NCBI RefSeq assembly: GCF_028200735.1 | Contig: NZ_JAQKPV010000012.1 | Location: 1-64,000 of the forward strand | DNA length: 64,000 nucleotides | Source: Streptomyces sp. ACA25 | GTDB lineage: Bacteria > Actinomycetota > Actinomycetes > Streptomycetales > Streptomycetaceae | Direction of reading: 5' to 3' | Program-made: the position numbers and the translations under genes | Notes under the pieces: generated by a model | The model's database searches: none | What the model was told of the DNA's origin: nothing | Seen by the model: the letters and a program-made list of their open reading frames with translations, nothing else | Shown: piece after piece, positions 9,680-20,586 of the stretch | Numbering within the stretch: position 1 is the first letter of the stretch | How the letters are laid out: each line of letters starts with the position of its first letter

Positions 9680-11498
9680 CCGACCCCGCCGCGGGGTGCG
9701 GCACGCCGGCCGGGCGGGCCTGGCCGCACTCGCCCTCCTCCTGGCGGGCTGTGCGTCGATGCCGGCCGACGGGGATGCCCGGCGGGTCGACTCGGCGCAG
9801 CGCGCCGAGGGGGATTCGCAGATCCGGGTGTTCGGGGTCAGCCCTCAGGAAGAGGCACCGCCGCAGGAGATCGTCCGGGGCTTCCTGGAAGCCATCATCA
9901 GCGACGAGGCCGATTTCCAGACGGCCCGGGAGTACCTCACGCCGACCGCGCAGGGCTTCTGGGATCCGTTCGCCGGCACCACCGTGCTCGCGGAGGGGCC
10001 CACCTTCGCGGCGCTGGCCGGTGATCCGGAAGTGCAGGCGGAAGAAGGCCTGACGTACCAGGTCAGCGGGGTGCGGATGGCCCAGGTCGACCGGGATCAC
10101 GGCTACGCCCCCGACTCCGGCGACTACCAGGAGCCGTTCACGCTGCGGCAGGTCGACGACGAGTGGCGCATCGACACGCTTCCCGACGGGCTGGTGGTGG
10201 GCGAGGCCGACTTCCGTCGCATCTACCGTTCGGTGAACACGTTCTACTACGCGGAGCCGGGCCCCGTACCCGTCACGCCGCGCGAGGCGCACGACGTCTT
10301 GGTCCCCGACCCGATCTACCTGCGTCAACGAGTGGACCTGGTCGGCGAGACGGTGGCCGCGCTGATCGCCGGTCCGAGTGACTGGCTGGCTCCCGTCACC
10401 CGGTCCGAGTTCCCGGCCGGGGCCCGTCCGGCCGGGGAACCGGCGGCCATTGACGACGCCGGGGTGCTCACGGTCCGGCTGAGCGGGGTATCGGTGGACA
10501 CCACCACCGCGCGTTGTGAACGGATGGCTGCCCAGGTCCTGCACACCGTGAACGAACTCGGGTCCATCGAGCTGAACGAGGTGCGGCTGGCGACACCGGG
10601 CGGCCGGCAGCTGTGCGCGCAGACCCACCAGGAGAGCCGGTCGCGGGCTCCGGGACTCCTCGACGGCGAGCAGAGCCGGCAGTACTTCCTCGACGAGGAC
10701 GCCCGGCTGGTCTCGGTCCGCGAGGACGGCGAGGAGGCACGGCCGGTGTCCGGGGCGCTGGGGCAGGGCGAGGCGGTGCTCCGGTCGGCCGCGGTCAGCC
10801 GTGACGAGCAGCTGGCCGCCGGTGTGACGGTGGACGGCCGGATGCTGTTGGTGAACTCGCTGGCCGGGCCCGAGCCGCTGTCGGAGCCGGTGTACGTCAG
10901 TGCGGAGGAGGAGCCGGCTGCCGGACTCAGCGCCCCGTCCTGGGACGGCCTCGGCGACCTCTGGTTCACCGACCGGGACCCCGACCGGCCGCGGCTGCTG
11001 CGCAGCCTGGGCGGCATCGCCGTCCCGCGGGAGGTCGAGGTCCGGGGGCTGAAGCCGGGGCAGCGGATCGAGTCGCTGCGGGTGGCCCCCGACGGGGTGC
11101 GGATCGCGATGCTGGTCAGCCGCGGAGAGAACACCACCCTGCAGCTGGGCCGTATCGAGCGCACCGGCCCGGAGCCGGAGGTCTCGGTCGACCAGTTGCG
11201 GGCCGTGGCTCCGCAGCTGGAGGAGGTGATGGCCGCCTCCTGGGCCGGCGGCAGCCGGCTGGTGGTGGTCGGCCGTCCGGTCGACGGCGTGGAGCGGATG
11301 CAGTACGTGTCGACGGACGGTTCCGCCGTCAACACGCCGAGCCTGCAAGGGCTGAGTGACGTGATCGGAGTGGCTGCCTCGGAGAAGGAGGAGCAGCCCT
11401 TGCTCGCCGAGGCGAAGGACGGCATCGCCCGGCTGCAGCACGATGCGAACTGGAAGATCCTCAGCCAGGGAGGCTCGGGACCTTTCTACCCCGGCTGA
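9666..11498 (+). CDS. lpqB: Lipoprotein LpqB, MtrAB accessory protein
   Basis: The 610-aa precursor has a basic N-terminus, a hydrophobic stretch, and a lipobox (LLAGC) with the acceptor cysteine near residue 29. The mature part contains a GerMN-like domain (roughly residues 210-310) and a C-terminal LpqB beta-propeller-type domain. LpqB is anchored outside the membrane and interacts with the extracellular part of MtrB to tune signalling. The start overlaps mtrB, so the two are co-translated. The gene is followed by a very long perfect palindrome that probably ends the operon. Confidence 0.96.
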   Translation: MRSTDRPRRGVRHAGRAGLAALALLLAGCASMPADGDARRVDSAQRAEGDSQIRVFGVSPQEEAPPQEIVRGFLEAIISDEADFQTAREYLTPTAQGFWDPFAGTTVLAEGPTFAALAGDPEVQAEEGLTYQVSGVRMAQVDRDHGYAPDSGDYQEPFTLRQVDDEWRIDTLPDGLVVGEADFRRIYRSVNTFYYAEPGPVPVTPREAHDVLVPDPIYLRQRVDLVGETVAALIAGPSDWLAPVTRSEFPAGARPAGEPAAIDDAGVLTVRLSGVSVDTTTARCERMAAQVLHTVNELGSIELNEVRLATPGGRQLCAQTHQESRSRAPGLLDGEQSRQYFLDEDARLVSVREDGEEARPVSGALGQGEAVLRSAAVSRDEQLAAGVTVDGRMLLVNSLAGPEPLSEPVYVSAEEEPAAGLSAPSWDGLGDLWFTDRDPDRPRLLRSLGGIAVPREVEVRGLKPGQRIESLRVAPDGVRIAMLVSRGENTTLQLGRIERTGPEPEVSVDQLRAVAPQLEEVMAASWAGGSRLVVVGRPVDGVERMQYVSTDGSAVNTPSLQGLSDVIGVAASEKEEQPLLAEAKDGIARLQHDANWKILSQGGSGPFYPG

Positions 11499-11504
11499 GC
11501 CCGT

Positions 11505-11566
11505 GCTCTTCCGGTCCGGGTCTGGTCACTTCCAGCTGGAAGTGACCAGACCCGGACCGGAAGAGC
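11505..11566. terminator. 62-bp perfect palindrome after lpqB
   Basis: The two 31-base arms (11505-11535 and 11536-11566) are exact reverse complements with no spacer, centred on CCAGCTGG. In RNA this would fold into an exceptionally long hairpin directly after the lpqB stop codon. No U tract follows, as is common in streptomycete terminators. A partial copy of the arm (ggtcggaccggaa) is seen just downstream at 11571-11583. Confidence 0.85.
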
Positions 11567-11662
11567 GCAGGGTCGGACCGGAAATGGCCGAATGCGACCG
11601 GGTGGCGCCTGCCCGGGCGGGGTGGCAGTGGTGCCGGGCCCTGGTGCGGTGAGGGTGGGGGC

Positions 11663-12358
11663 ATGCGGAACTGGTGGCGGGAGATCTGCTCACTGCTGCT
11701 GCCCGCTGCCTGCGCGGGCTGCGGCAGCCCTGGTGACGTGCTGTGTGCCCGGTGCGGCGCAGCGCTGAGCAGTGGGCGGGCCCGCAGGGTCCGGCCGAGG
11801 CCGGAGCCGCCCGGGTTGCCGCCCGTGCACGCCTGCGCCGAGTACGCCGACCAGGTCCGGGCAGTGCTTCTCGCGCACAAGGAGAGAGGTGTCCTGCCGC
11901 TGGCCGCTCCCCTGGGGCAGGCGCTGTTCCCGGCGGTGCTGGCGGCCGCCGGCCCCGCCACGGGGGTGCTGCAGCTGGTCCCGGTGCCGTCGGGCCGGGC
12001 AGCGGCAGGACGTCGAGGGCACGATCCCGTCCGCCGGATCGCCCACGCCGCGGCGGTGGGGCTGCGCGGGGCCGGGCGGATGGCCCGGGTGCTTCCCGCT
12101 CTGCGCCGGCGCCGTCGGGTGAGTGACCAGGCGGGTCTGAGCGCCGGGGAGCGGTTCCGCAATGTCAGCGGGGCGTTCGTCGCGGACCGGGCCGAATGGC
12201 CCCTGGTCGGCCCGGTCGTGGTGATCGATGATCTGATCACAACAGGAGCTTCGCTGGCGGAGGCGGTAAGGGCACTGCGGGCGGCACGGTACGGGGTCCG
12301 GGGTGCCGCGGTCATCGCAGCTCCCCGGGAGACGGAAGGGTGGTGTACGTGGTGGTAG
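11663..12358 (+). CDS. ComF-family phosphoribosyltransferase-like protein
   Basis: The 231-aa protein starts with a double-zinc-ribbon-like region (two C-x-x-C pairs within CAGCGSPGDVLCARC). A type I phosphoribosyltransferase fold follows, with the PRPP loop VVVIDDLITTGAS near residue 185. ComF proteins are linked to DNA uptake in competent bacteria, but the streptomycete protein has no proven role. The position between lpqB and hpf matches the conserved streptomycete order. The ATG lies about 8 bases after ggtgagggtgg. It is separated from lpqB by the 62-bp palindrome. Confidence 0.9.
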   Translation: MRNWWREICSLLLPAACAGCGSPGDVLCARCGAALSSGRARRVRPRPEPPGLPPVHACAEYADQVRAVLLAHKERGVLPLAAPLGQALFPAVLAAAGPATGVLQLVPVPSGRAAAGRRGHDPVRRIAHAAAVGLRGAGRMARVLPALRRRRRVSDQAGLSAGERFRNVSGAFVADRAEWPLVGPVVVIDDLITTGASLAEAVRALRAARYGVRGAAVIAAPRETEGWCTWW

Positions 12359-12627
12359 GGGTGCCAGGCGTCGGCTGATGGAGGTACTTTCGAAGGAAGG
12401 GCATCAGTAACCAGTGGAATCACCCCATACAACCCCCCATGTAGCGATTATGTGACTTTGTTCGGCATCTCTTTCTCAGGGGTGTCGTTCCTCCCGACCT
12501 GGGGGAGGAGGAGGTGAAAGTCGCAACCCGATGCGTCGGGGGACCGGCAAAGGCCGGCCCGCCGGCCCCTTGCACCAAAGGGATGCACTCCGCCGTCCGG
12601 CGGAGTGATCCGGGAACGGAGTTCTGC

Positions 12628-13320
12628 GTGGACATCGTCGTCAAAGGCCGCAAGACAGAGGTGCCGGAGCGCTTCCGGAAGCACGTGGCCGAGAAGCTGA
12701 AGCTCGACAAGATCCAGCGGATCGACGGCAAGGTCATCCGCGTCGACGTGGAGGTGTCCAGAGAACCCAACCCCCGGCAGGCCGAGCGGTCCGACCGCGT
12801 CGAGATCACCCTGCGGCACCGCGGCCCGGTGATCCGGGCGGAAGCCGCCGCCGCCGATCCGTACGGGGCGTTGGACCTCGCGGTCGAAAAGCTCGAGTCC
12901 AGCCTTCGGAGGCAGCACGACAAGCGGAAGTCGCGCCGGGGCAAGGGGCGTATCCCGGCCAGCGAGGTTTCCCTCGTGGTGCCCGACGCGGCGCAGCTGA
13001 ACGGGAACGGCGAGTTGTCTCCCGGTCCCGCCGCCGAGGACTCCGCGGCCGGCAGCAGGGTGGGCCCGCTGGAGGTCGAGGGTGAGGGGCCGCTCGTCGT
13101 ACGGGAGAAGACGCACACCGCCGCTCCCATGTCGCTGGACCAGGCGCTTTACGAGATGGAGCTGGTCGGCCACGACTTCTATCTGTACGTGGACAGCGAG
13201 ACGAAGCAGCCCAGTGTGGTCTACCGCAGGCACGCCTACGACTACGGCGTGATTCACCTTGAGGCGGACCCGCTCGCCGAGGGGGCACCGCAGGGCGCGG
13301 GCGGGGCACTGGGCGGCTGA
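12628..13320 (+). CDS. hpf: Long-form ribosome hibernation promoting factor
   Basis: From the GTG at 12628 the protein has 230 residues and begins V-D-I-V-V-K-G-R-K, as streptomycete HPFs do. An upstream in-frame ATG at 12583 would add 15 residues but has a poorer site, whereas GGAG sits 7-8 bases before the GTG. The N-terminal S30AE domain (about 1-105) binds the decoding region of the 30S subunit. After a variable linker, the C-terminal domain (about 165-220, PMSLDQALYEMELVGHDFYL) is the dimerisation part that pairs 70S ribosomes into 100S. It carries its own upstream region of 269 bp. Confidence 0.95.
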   Translation: MDIVVKGRKTEVPERFRKHVAEKLKLDKIQRIDGKVIRVDVEVSREPNPRQAERSDRVEITLRHRGPVIRAEAAAADPYGALDLAVEKLESSLRRQHDKRKSRRGKGRIPASEVSLVVPDAAQLNGNGELSPGPAAEDSAAGSRVGPLEVEGEGPLVVREKTHTAAPMSLDQALYEMELVGHDFYLYVDSETKQPSVVYRRHAYDYGVIHLEADPLAEGAPQGAGGALGG

Positions 13321-13349
13321 AACCGCCCGGAGCGCTTCCCCGCGCGGGT

Positions 13350-13388
13350 AACGTCCTTGGCCGGATCATGGATCCGGTCAAGGACGTT
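13350..13388 (+). terminator. Terminator hairpin after hpf
   Basis: An 18-base arm (13350-13367) pairs with 13371-13388 around a 3-base loop; the only irregularity is one G-U pair. It lies 30 bases after the hpf stop codon. Confidence 0.8.
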
Positions 13389-13469
13389 GTCATGGAATCA
13401 TGAGGCGTGGCCGACCGCAGTCCTGTGCCCCTCCGGCCCGGCCGGGACCGGCCGTCAGGGGGAGGAACG

Positions 13470-14213
13470 ATGATGGACAGCTTCGGACCCGCGATGTCCC
13501 GGGGAGCGCCGGGCGGCGACGACCGGGTGCCCTGCCGGGGGCGGGCGGAGCCGATCCGGGTGCTGGTGGTGGACGATCACGTGCTCTTCCGCCGCGGTCT
13601 GGAGATTGTCCTCGCCCAGGAGGCGGACATCGAGGTGGTCGGCGAGGCAGGAGACGGCGCGGAGGCCGTGGAGAAGGCCGCGGACCTGCTGCCCGACATC
13701 GTCCTGATGGACGTGCGGATGCCCCGGCGCGGCGGTATCGAGGCATGCACCTCGCTCAAGGAGGTCGCGCCGAGCGCGCGCATCATCATGCTGACCATCA
13801 GCGACGAGGAGGCCGACCTCTACGAGGCGATCAAAGCCGGGGCCACCGGCTATCTCCTGAAGGAGATCTCCACCGACGAGGTGACGGCCGCCATCCGGGC
13901 CGTGGCGGACGGGCAGTCCCAGATCAGCCCGTCCATGGCGGCGAAGCTGCTGACCGAGTTCAAGTCGATGATCCAGCGCACCGACGACCGACGGCTGGTG
14001 CCCGCGCCCCGGCTGACCCACCGCGAGCTGGAGGTACTGAAGCTGGTGGCCACGGGCAAGAACAACCGGGACATCGCCAAGGACCTCTACATCAGCGAGA
14101 ACACCGTGAAGAACCACGTGCGCAACATCCTGGAGAAGCTCCAGCTGCACTCCCGGATGGAAGCGGTGGTCTACGCGATGCGGGAGAAGATCCTCGACCT
14201 GGGGGCCGGCTGA
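13470..14213 (+). CDS. NarL/FixJ-type response regulator
   Basis: Using the ATG at 13470, after GGGGGAGGAACG, the protein has 247 residues; an upstream GTG at 13407 would add 21. After about 27 linker residues a receiver domain begins (IRVLVVDDH) with phospho-acceptor aspartate in DIVLMDVRMP and the conserved lysine in YLLKEIS. A LuxR-type helix-turn-helix follows (HRELEVLKLVATGKNNRDIA, then SENTVKNHV). No kinase gene is adjacent, so it is an orphan regulator. Its place between hpf and secA is conserved in Streptomyces. Targets are not known to me. Confidence 0.92.
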   Translation: MMDSFGPAMSRGAPGGDDRVPCRGRAEPIRVLVVDDHVLFRRGLEIVLAQEADIEVVGEAGDGAEAVEKAADLLPDIVLMDVRMPRRGGIEACTSLKEVAPSARIIMLTISDEEADLYEAIKAGATGYLLKEISTDEVTAAIRAVADGQSQISPSMAAKLLTEFKSMIQRTDDRRLVPAPRLTHRELEVLKLVATGKNNRDIAKDLYISENTVKNHVRNILEKLQLHSRMEAVVYAMREKILDLGAG

Positions 14214-14243
14214 CGGTGCCACCCGGCACCGTCAGCCGGCCCC
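14202..14243. terminator. Bidirectional terminator between response regulator and YcaQ-like gene
   Basis: A perfect 19-bp stem with a 4-base loop spans the stop codon of the response-regulator gene and lies just 3' of the convergent gene's stop at 14262. It can serve both transcripts. Confidence 0.8.
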
Positions 14244-14261
14244 GCGCGCCCGGGGACGCGG

Positions 14262-15455
14262 CTACCCGCGCCCTGGGCCCCGCTTGACCGCCTGGACCAG
14301 CTCCTCGTGGGTCTCCAACGGGAAGACCTGCTCCACCCGCACCTCGGTGCAGCCGACCCAGCCGGCTGCCTCGTGCAGTGCCTCGGCCATCGCCGGCACT
14401 GCTGCGGACGCTTTCCGGAGGTCTCCCTCGAAGGTGGTGCGCCGGGCCACCAGGGTGCTGCCCTCCCGGGCCGGGTCCACCCGGCCGAGCAGCCGGCCGC
14501 CGGAGAGCAGCGGCATCGCGAAGTAGCCGAAGCGGCGCCGCGCGCGGGGGGTGTACGCCTCCAGCCGGTGGCTCATGCCGAAGATCCGCTCGGTGCGGGC
14601 CCGGTCCCAGATGAGGGAGTCGAACGGGGAGAGCAAGGTGGTGCGGTGCCTGCCACGCGGGGGAGCGGCCAGCGCGGCGGGGTCGGCCCAGGCCGGCTTC
14701 CCCCAGCCCTCGACCTCCACCGGGACGAGGCCGGTCCCGGCGATGACCTCCTCCACCTGAGTGGCCTTGAGCCGGTGGTAGTCGGCGAGGTCGGCCCGGG
14801 TGGCGACCCCCAGCGCGGCCCCGGCCTGGGTGACGAGCTGCCGGGTGCACTCGGCGTCGCTCAGGTCGTCGTGCAGCAGGGCGCTCGGCACAGCCCGCTC
14901 CGCGAGGTCGTAGACCCGCTTCCAGCCGCGCCGCTCGGCGCACACCACCTCACCGGTGTCCAGCAGCCACTCGACCGCGACCTTTGTCTCCGACCAGTCC
15001 CACCAGAGGCCGCCCTTCTTCGCTCCGCCCAGCTCCGTGGCGGTCAGCGGGCCTTCGGCGGCCAGCCGCTCCCGCACCGCGGCGCACGCCCGGCCGGAGT
15101 CCGCCAGGACGTGCCAGCGGTGGCCCCTGGCCCGCCGGGCGCGGCGGCGGAAGGCGAACAGCGGCCACTCCTCGACGGGCAGTACGCAGGCCGCGTGCGA
15201 CCAGTACTCGAACGCCCGCCCGCCCGACCAGTACGCGGACTCCACCGCCGCCCGGCCCACCGCGCCGAGCCGGGCGTACGGTACGAGCTCGTGGGACCGG
15301 GCCAGCACCGAGATCGTGTCGAGCTGCACCGCTCCCAGCCGCCGGAGGATCCCCGGGACCCCGGCCGGGCGGTCCGCTGCTCCCAGCAGCCCTTGGGCAC
15401 GCAGGGCCAGACGGCGGGCCTCATCGGCGGACAGCGCCAACTCTGCGACATTCAT
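14262..15455 (-). CDS. Winged-helix DNA-binding / YcaQ-like DNA glycosylase family protein
   Basis: The 397-aa protein starts MNVAELALS at 15455. It shows the features of the HTH_42/YcaQ family: an N-terminal GAVQLDTISVLARSHELV region, WSHAACVLPVEEWPLF around residues 90-105, and LLSPFDSLIWDRARTERIFG near residue 285. Family members AlkX/YcaQ in bacteria and AZL in Streptomyces unhook interstrand DNA crosslinks, using a QxQ or QxD-type motif; here Q-L-D near residue 43 fits that position. It is divergent from secA and convergent with the regulator. Crosslink-repair activity is inferred from the family. Confidence 0.85.
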   Translation of the reverse strand: MNVAELALSADEARRLALRAQGLLGAADRPAGVPGILRRLGAVQLDTISVLARSHELVPYARLGAVGRAAVESAYWSGGRAFEYWSHAACVLPVEEWPLFAFRRRARRARGHRWHVLADSGRACAAVRERLAAEGPLTATELGGAKKGGLWWDWSETKVAVEWLLDTGEVVCAERRGWKRVYDLAERAVPSALLHDDLSDAECTRQLVTQAGAALGVATRADLADYHRLKATQVEEVIAGTGLVPVEVEGWGKPAWADPAALAAPPRGRHRTTLLSPFDSLIWDRARTERIFGMSHRLEAYTPRARRRFGYFAMPLLSGGRLLGRVDPAREGSTLVARRTTFEGDLRKASAAVPAMAEALHEAAGWVGCTEVRVEQVFPLETHEELVQAVKRGPGRG

Positions 15456-15596
15456 GACGGCGATCGTAGGGCTGACCACTGACAGTGCCATCCGGCCTCG
15501 CATACGATGGCCGGTGCGGTGGGGCCCGCCCCGACGGGATGCCGCACCCGCGCAACCCGACCGTGCCAGGCCCGACCGGCAAGGAGACCAGCCCTC

Positions 15597-18440
<2,844 letters not shown>

Positions 18441-18452
18441 GGCAGCGGTGGC

Positions 18453-18490
18453 CCCCGGGCCCGGCCGGCGCATGCCGGCCGGGCCCGGGG
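18453..18490. terminator. Bidirectional terminator between secA and the Rv3235-family gene
   Basis: A 17-bp perfect GC stem with a 4-base loop (18453-18490) lies 13 bases after the secA stop and just 3' of the convergent gene. Confidence 0.85.
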
Positions 18491-18495
18491 TGCGT

Positions 18496-18948
18496 TCAGC
18501 GGGGGGACTGCGGCGCGACATCGAGCTCCACCGCGCAGCAGCGCCATCGTCCCTCCGGGCCGCGTTCGAGCCGGAAGGCGACCGCGCGCATGCGCCCCCC
18601 GGCGAGGATGCGGGCGAAAGCCTCGATGACGCCCGGATCCGGCCGGCATGCTCCGACCCGGTGCAGGACGGGGGCGGTGCGGTCGGGGCCGGTCGGACGC
18701 AGCGGGGCGAGCGGTGCCAGCCGGCCGAGCTGCTCGTACGCCCGTTCCCGGGCGTGCCCGAGAAGGGCGTGCACGGGTTTCTGGCCGCTGAGCACCAGCA
18801 TGAGCTGCTGGGCGAACCACGCCTGCGGCCTCGCGGGGTCGAACCGGACGGTGCCCCGGTTTCTCGCTCCGGCGGTGCCGGGACGCCGGGGGTCCTGGCG
18901 GCGTGGTGGTGCGGTGTTGCGCGTTCCGCGCTGACCGGTTGTTCTCAT
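18496..18948 (-). CDS. Rv3235-family protein
   Basis: This small basic protein (150 aa) has an Arg/Pro/Gly-rich first third and a compact C-terminal domain with PQAWFAQQLMLVLSGQKPVH, then RERAYEQLGRLAPL and a final VIEAFARI...RAVAFRLE. That pattern is the Rv3235 family, commonly encoded next to secA in actinobacteria. Its biochemical role is unknown. It is convergent with secA. Upstream (18955-18985) are two short inverted repeats (agtagg/cctact and tact/agta) that could hold an operator or the -10 region. Confidence 0.85.
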   Translation of the reverse strand: MRTTGQRGTRNTAPPRRQDPRRPGTAGARNRGTVRFDPARPQAWFAQQLMLVLSGQKPVHALLGHARERAYEQLGRLAPLAPLRPTGPDRTAPVLHRVGACRPDPGVIEAFARILAGGRMRAVAFRLERGPEGRWRCCAVELDVAPQSPR

Positions 18949-19047
18949 GGCGCTGTCCCCGAGTAGGTCCTACTGACTAGTAACAAGCGCGGATTGTAGT
19001 CACCCGATCACTCACCGGCAAGACCGGCGCGGCGTATCCTGGCGGGC

Positions 19048-19554
19048 ATGCGTGTCTACCTCCCCCTCACCCTGACCGGGCTCGAAGAGCTGCACCGGAG
19101 GGGGGAAACCGGATCGGCTCCGCTCAGCGCCTGTGCTGTCCCGCCCGCCCTGCGGGGACAGGGCGGTCCGGGCGATGAGGAGGAGCTGGAGTACGCGGCG
19201 CTCGGTCTGGCCGCCGGAATGTCGCTGCGGCTGCTCGTGGCCGAGCCGGAGGCCGTCCCCCGCCGGGTGGTCCTGGCCGCCGACGTCGCGGAGTCCGACG
19301 TGGCCGCCGACTCCGGCCGGGGCCCGGACGCCCATGCGGCAGGTGAGGTGCTCGTCACCCGGCCGGTGCCTCTGGCGAGGGTCGCGGCGGTGCACGTGGA
19401 CGCCCCCGAGGCGGAGCCGGACATCACCGCGGCGGCGGATGCCCTGGAGGCTGCCGACCGGGGTGATGAGGACGCCCGGTTCGTGGTCGACCGGGCCACC
19501 GACCACGAGCTGCTGTGGTACGCCGTCCAGGAGATCGGGGAGCTTCTCCGGTGA
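19048..19554 (+). CDS. DUF6912-type protein of unknown function
   Basis: The 168-aa acidic protein begins MRVYLPLTLTGLEELHRRGE and has an alpha/beta composition with PRRVVLAADVAESDV in the middle. I recognise it as the conserved streptomycete gene that sits between secA and a HAD hydrolase (DUF6912-like), with no assigned function. A TATCCT hexamer at 19035-19040 lies only 8 bases before the ATG, so the mRNA may have almost no 5' leader. It is followed 68 bp later by the HAD gene and is probably co-transcribed with it. Confidence 0.8.
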   Translation: MRVYLPLTLTGLEELHRRGETGSAPLSACAVPPALRGQGGPGDEEELEYAALGLAAGMSLRLLVAEPEAVPRRVVLAADVAESDVAADSGRGPDAHAAGEVLVTRPVPLARVAAVHVDAPEAEPDITAAADALEAADRGDEDARFVVDRATDHELLWYAVQEIGELLR

Positions 19555-19622
19555 GCCCCCGGCCCGGCGCGGACCGAGCCGCAAGGGCCCCGGTGTCCGG
19601 GCCGCAGGCTACGGTCCCGGCC

Positions 19623-20336
19623 ATGGACACGCGCTCGGGGCACATCGTCTGGGACTGGAACGGCACCCTGCTGCACGACACCGACGTGGTGCTGGAGGCG
19701 ACCAACGCCTCCTGTGCCGAGATCGGGCTGCCGCCGCTCACACTGGAGCAGTACCGGGAGCTCTACTGCGTTCCCGTACCGCGCTTCTACGGGAAACTGC
19801 TGGGACGGCAGCCGTCCGCCGAGGAATGGGAAGCGATGGACGCTGCCTTCCGGCGGCACTACGGGGCAGGGGCCGACCGCGCCGCGCTCGCCGAGGGAGC
19901 CGCGGAGCTGCTGCTCTCGTGGAAGACCGGGGGCGGCACCCAGTCGGTGTGCTCGCTCGCCCCGCACGAGCGGCTGGTCCCGTGGCTCGGCAGGCTGGGC
20001 CTCGACGGTCACTTCGAGCGGGTCGACGGTGACACCGGGGTGACCGGTCCGCTGCGCGGCAAGGCCCGGCAGATGGCCCGTCATCTGGCCGCGATGCCGC
20101 ACGTGGACCGGCTCCGTACCGTCGTCATCGGCGACGCGGCGGACGACGCCGCCGCGGCGGCCCACGCGGGCGCGAAGGCGGTCCTCTACACCGGGGGATC
20201 CCACAGCCGTCAAGGCCTGAAACGAGTCGGGGTCCCGGTGGTCGACAGTCTCGCCGACGCCGTCGAGGCCGCCGCGGAGCTGGTGGCCCGAGCCGGCCCC
20301 CGGCCTCCGGCCCGCACCCCTGAAGACCCTGTCTGA
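19623..20336 (+). CDS. HAD-superfamily hydrolase
   Basis: The ATG at 19623 gives 237 residues and places the nucleophile motif right at the N-terminus (IVWDWNGTLLHDTD, nucleophile W-D-W-N). This is the DWNGTL variant of the DxDGT motif seen in a phosphoglycolate-phosphatase-like group. Motif IV is represented by VIGDAADDAAAA near residue 170. It probably hydrolyses a small phosphomonoester; the substrate cannot be read from sequence. A longer frame upstream to 19515 overlaps the preceding gene and is not needed. Confidence 0.88.
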   Translation: MDTRSGHIVWDWNGTLLHDTDVVLEATNASCAEIGLPPLTLEQYRELYCVPVPRFYGKLLGRQPSAEEWEAMDAAFRRHYGAGADRAALAEGAAELLLSWKTGGGTQSVCSLAPHERLVPWLGRLGLDGHFERVDGDTGVTGPLRGKARQMARHLAAMPHVDRLRTVVIGDAADDAAAAAHAGAKAVLYTGGSHSRQGLKRVGVPVVDSLADAVEAAAELVARAGPRPPARTPEDPV

Positions 20337-20586
20337 CCAGGTGTTTCGGTGTGCCCGGAGGAGGAGTGCCCGGCCCCGGGCGCATGCACCGCAGGGGGAA
20401 CGGCGATAGGGTGGCCCGGTGATCCGTGTGCAGTCGCCGAGGCAGCGTCGCCTCTGTGCGGTGCTCCTGCCGGAGGCCGCGGCCTGCCGCTGATCACACC
20501 TGCCCAGGGGCCCGCGCACGACGGAACACGCGCTGCCCGACCCTTCCCGACGTCACGCAACGGCGCGCGACAGGAGCCAAGAGGAC

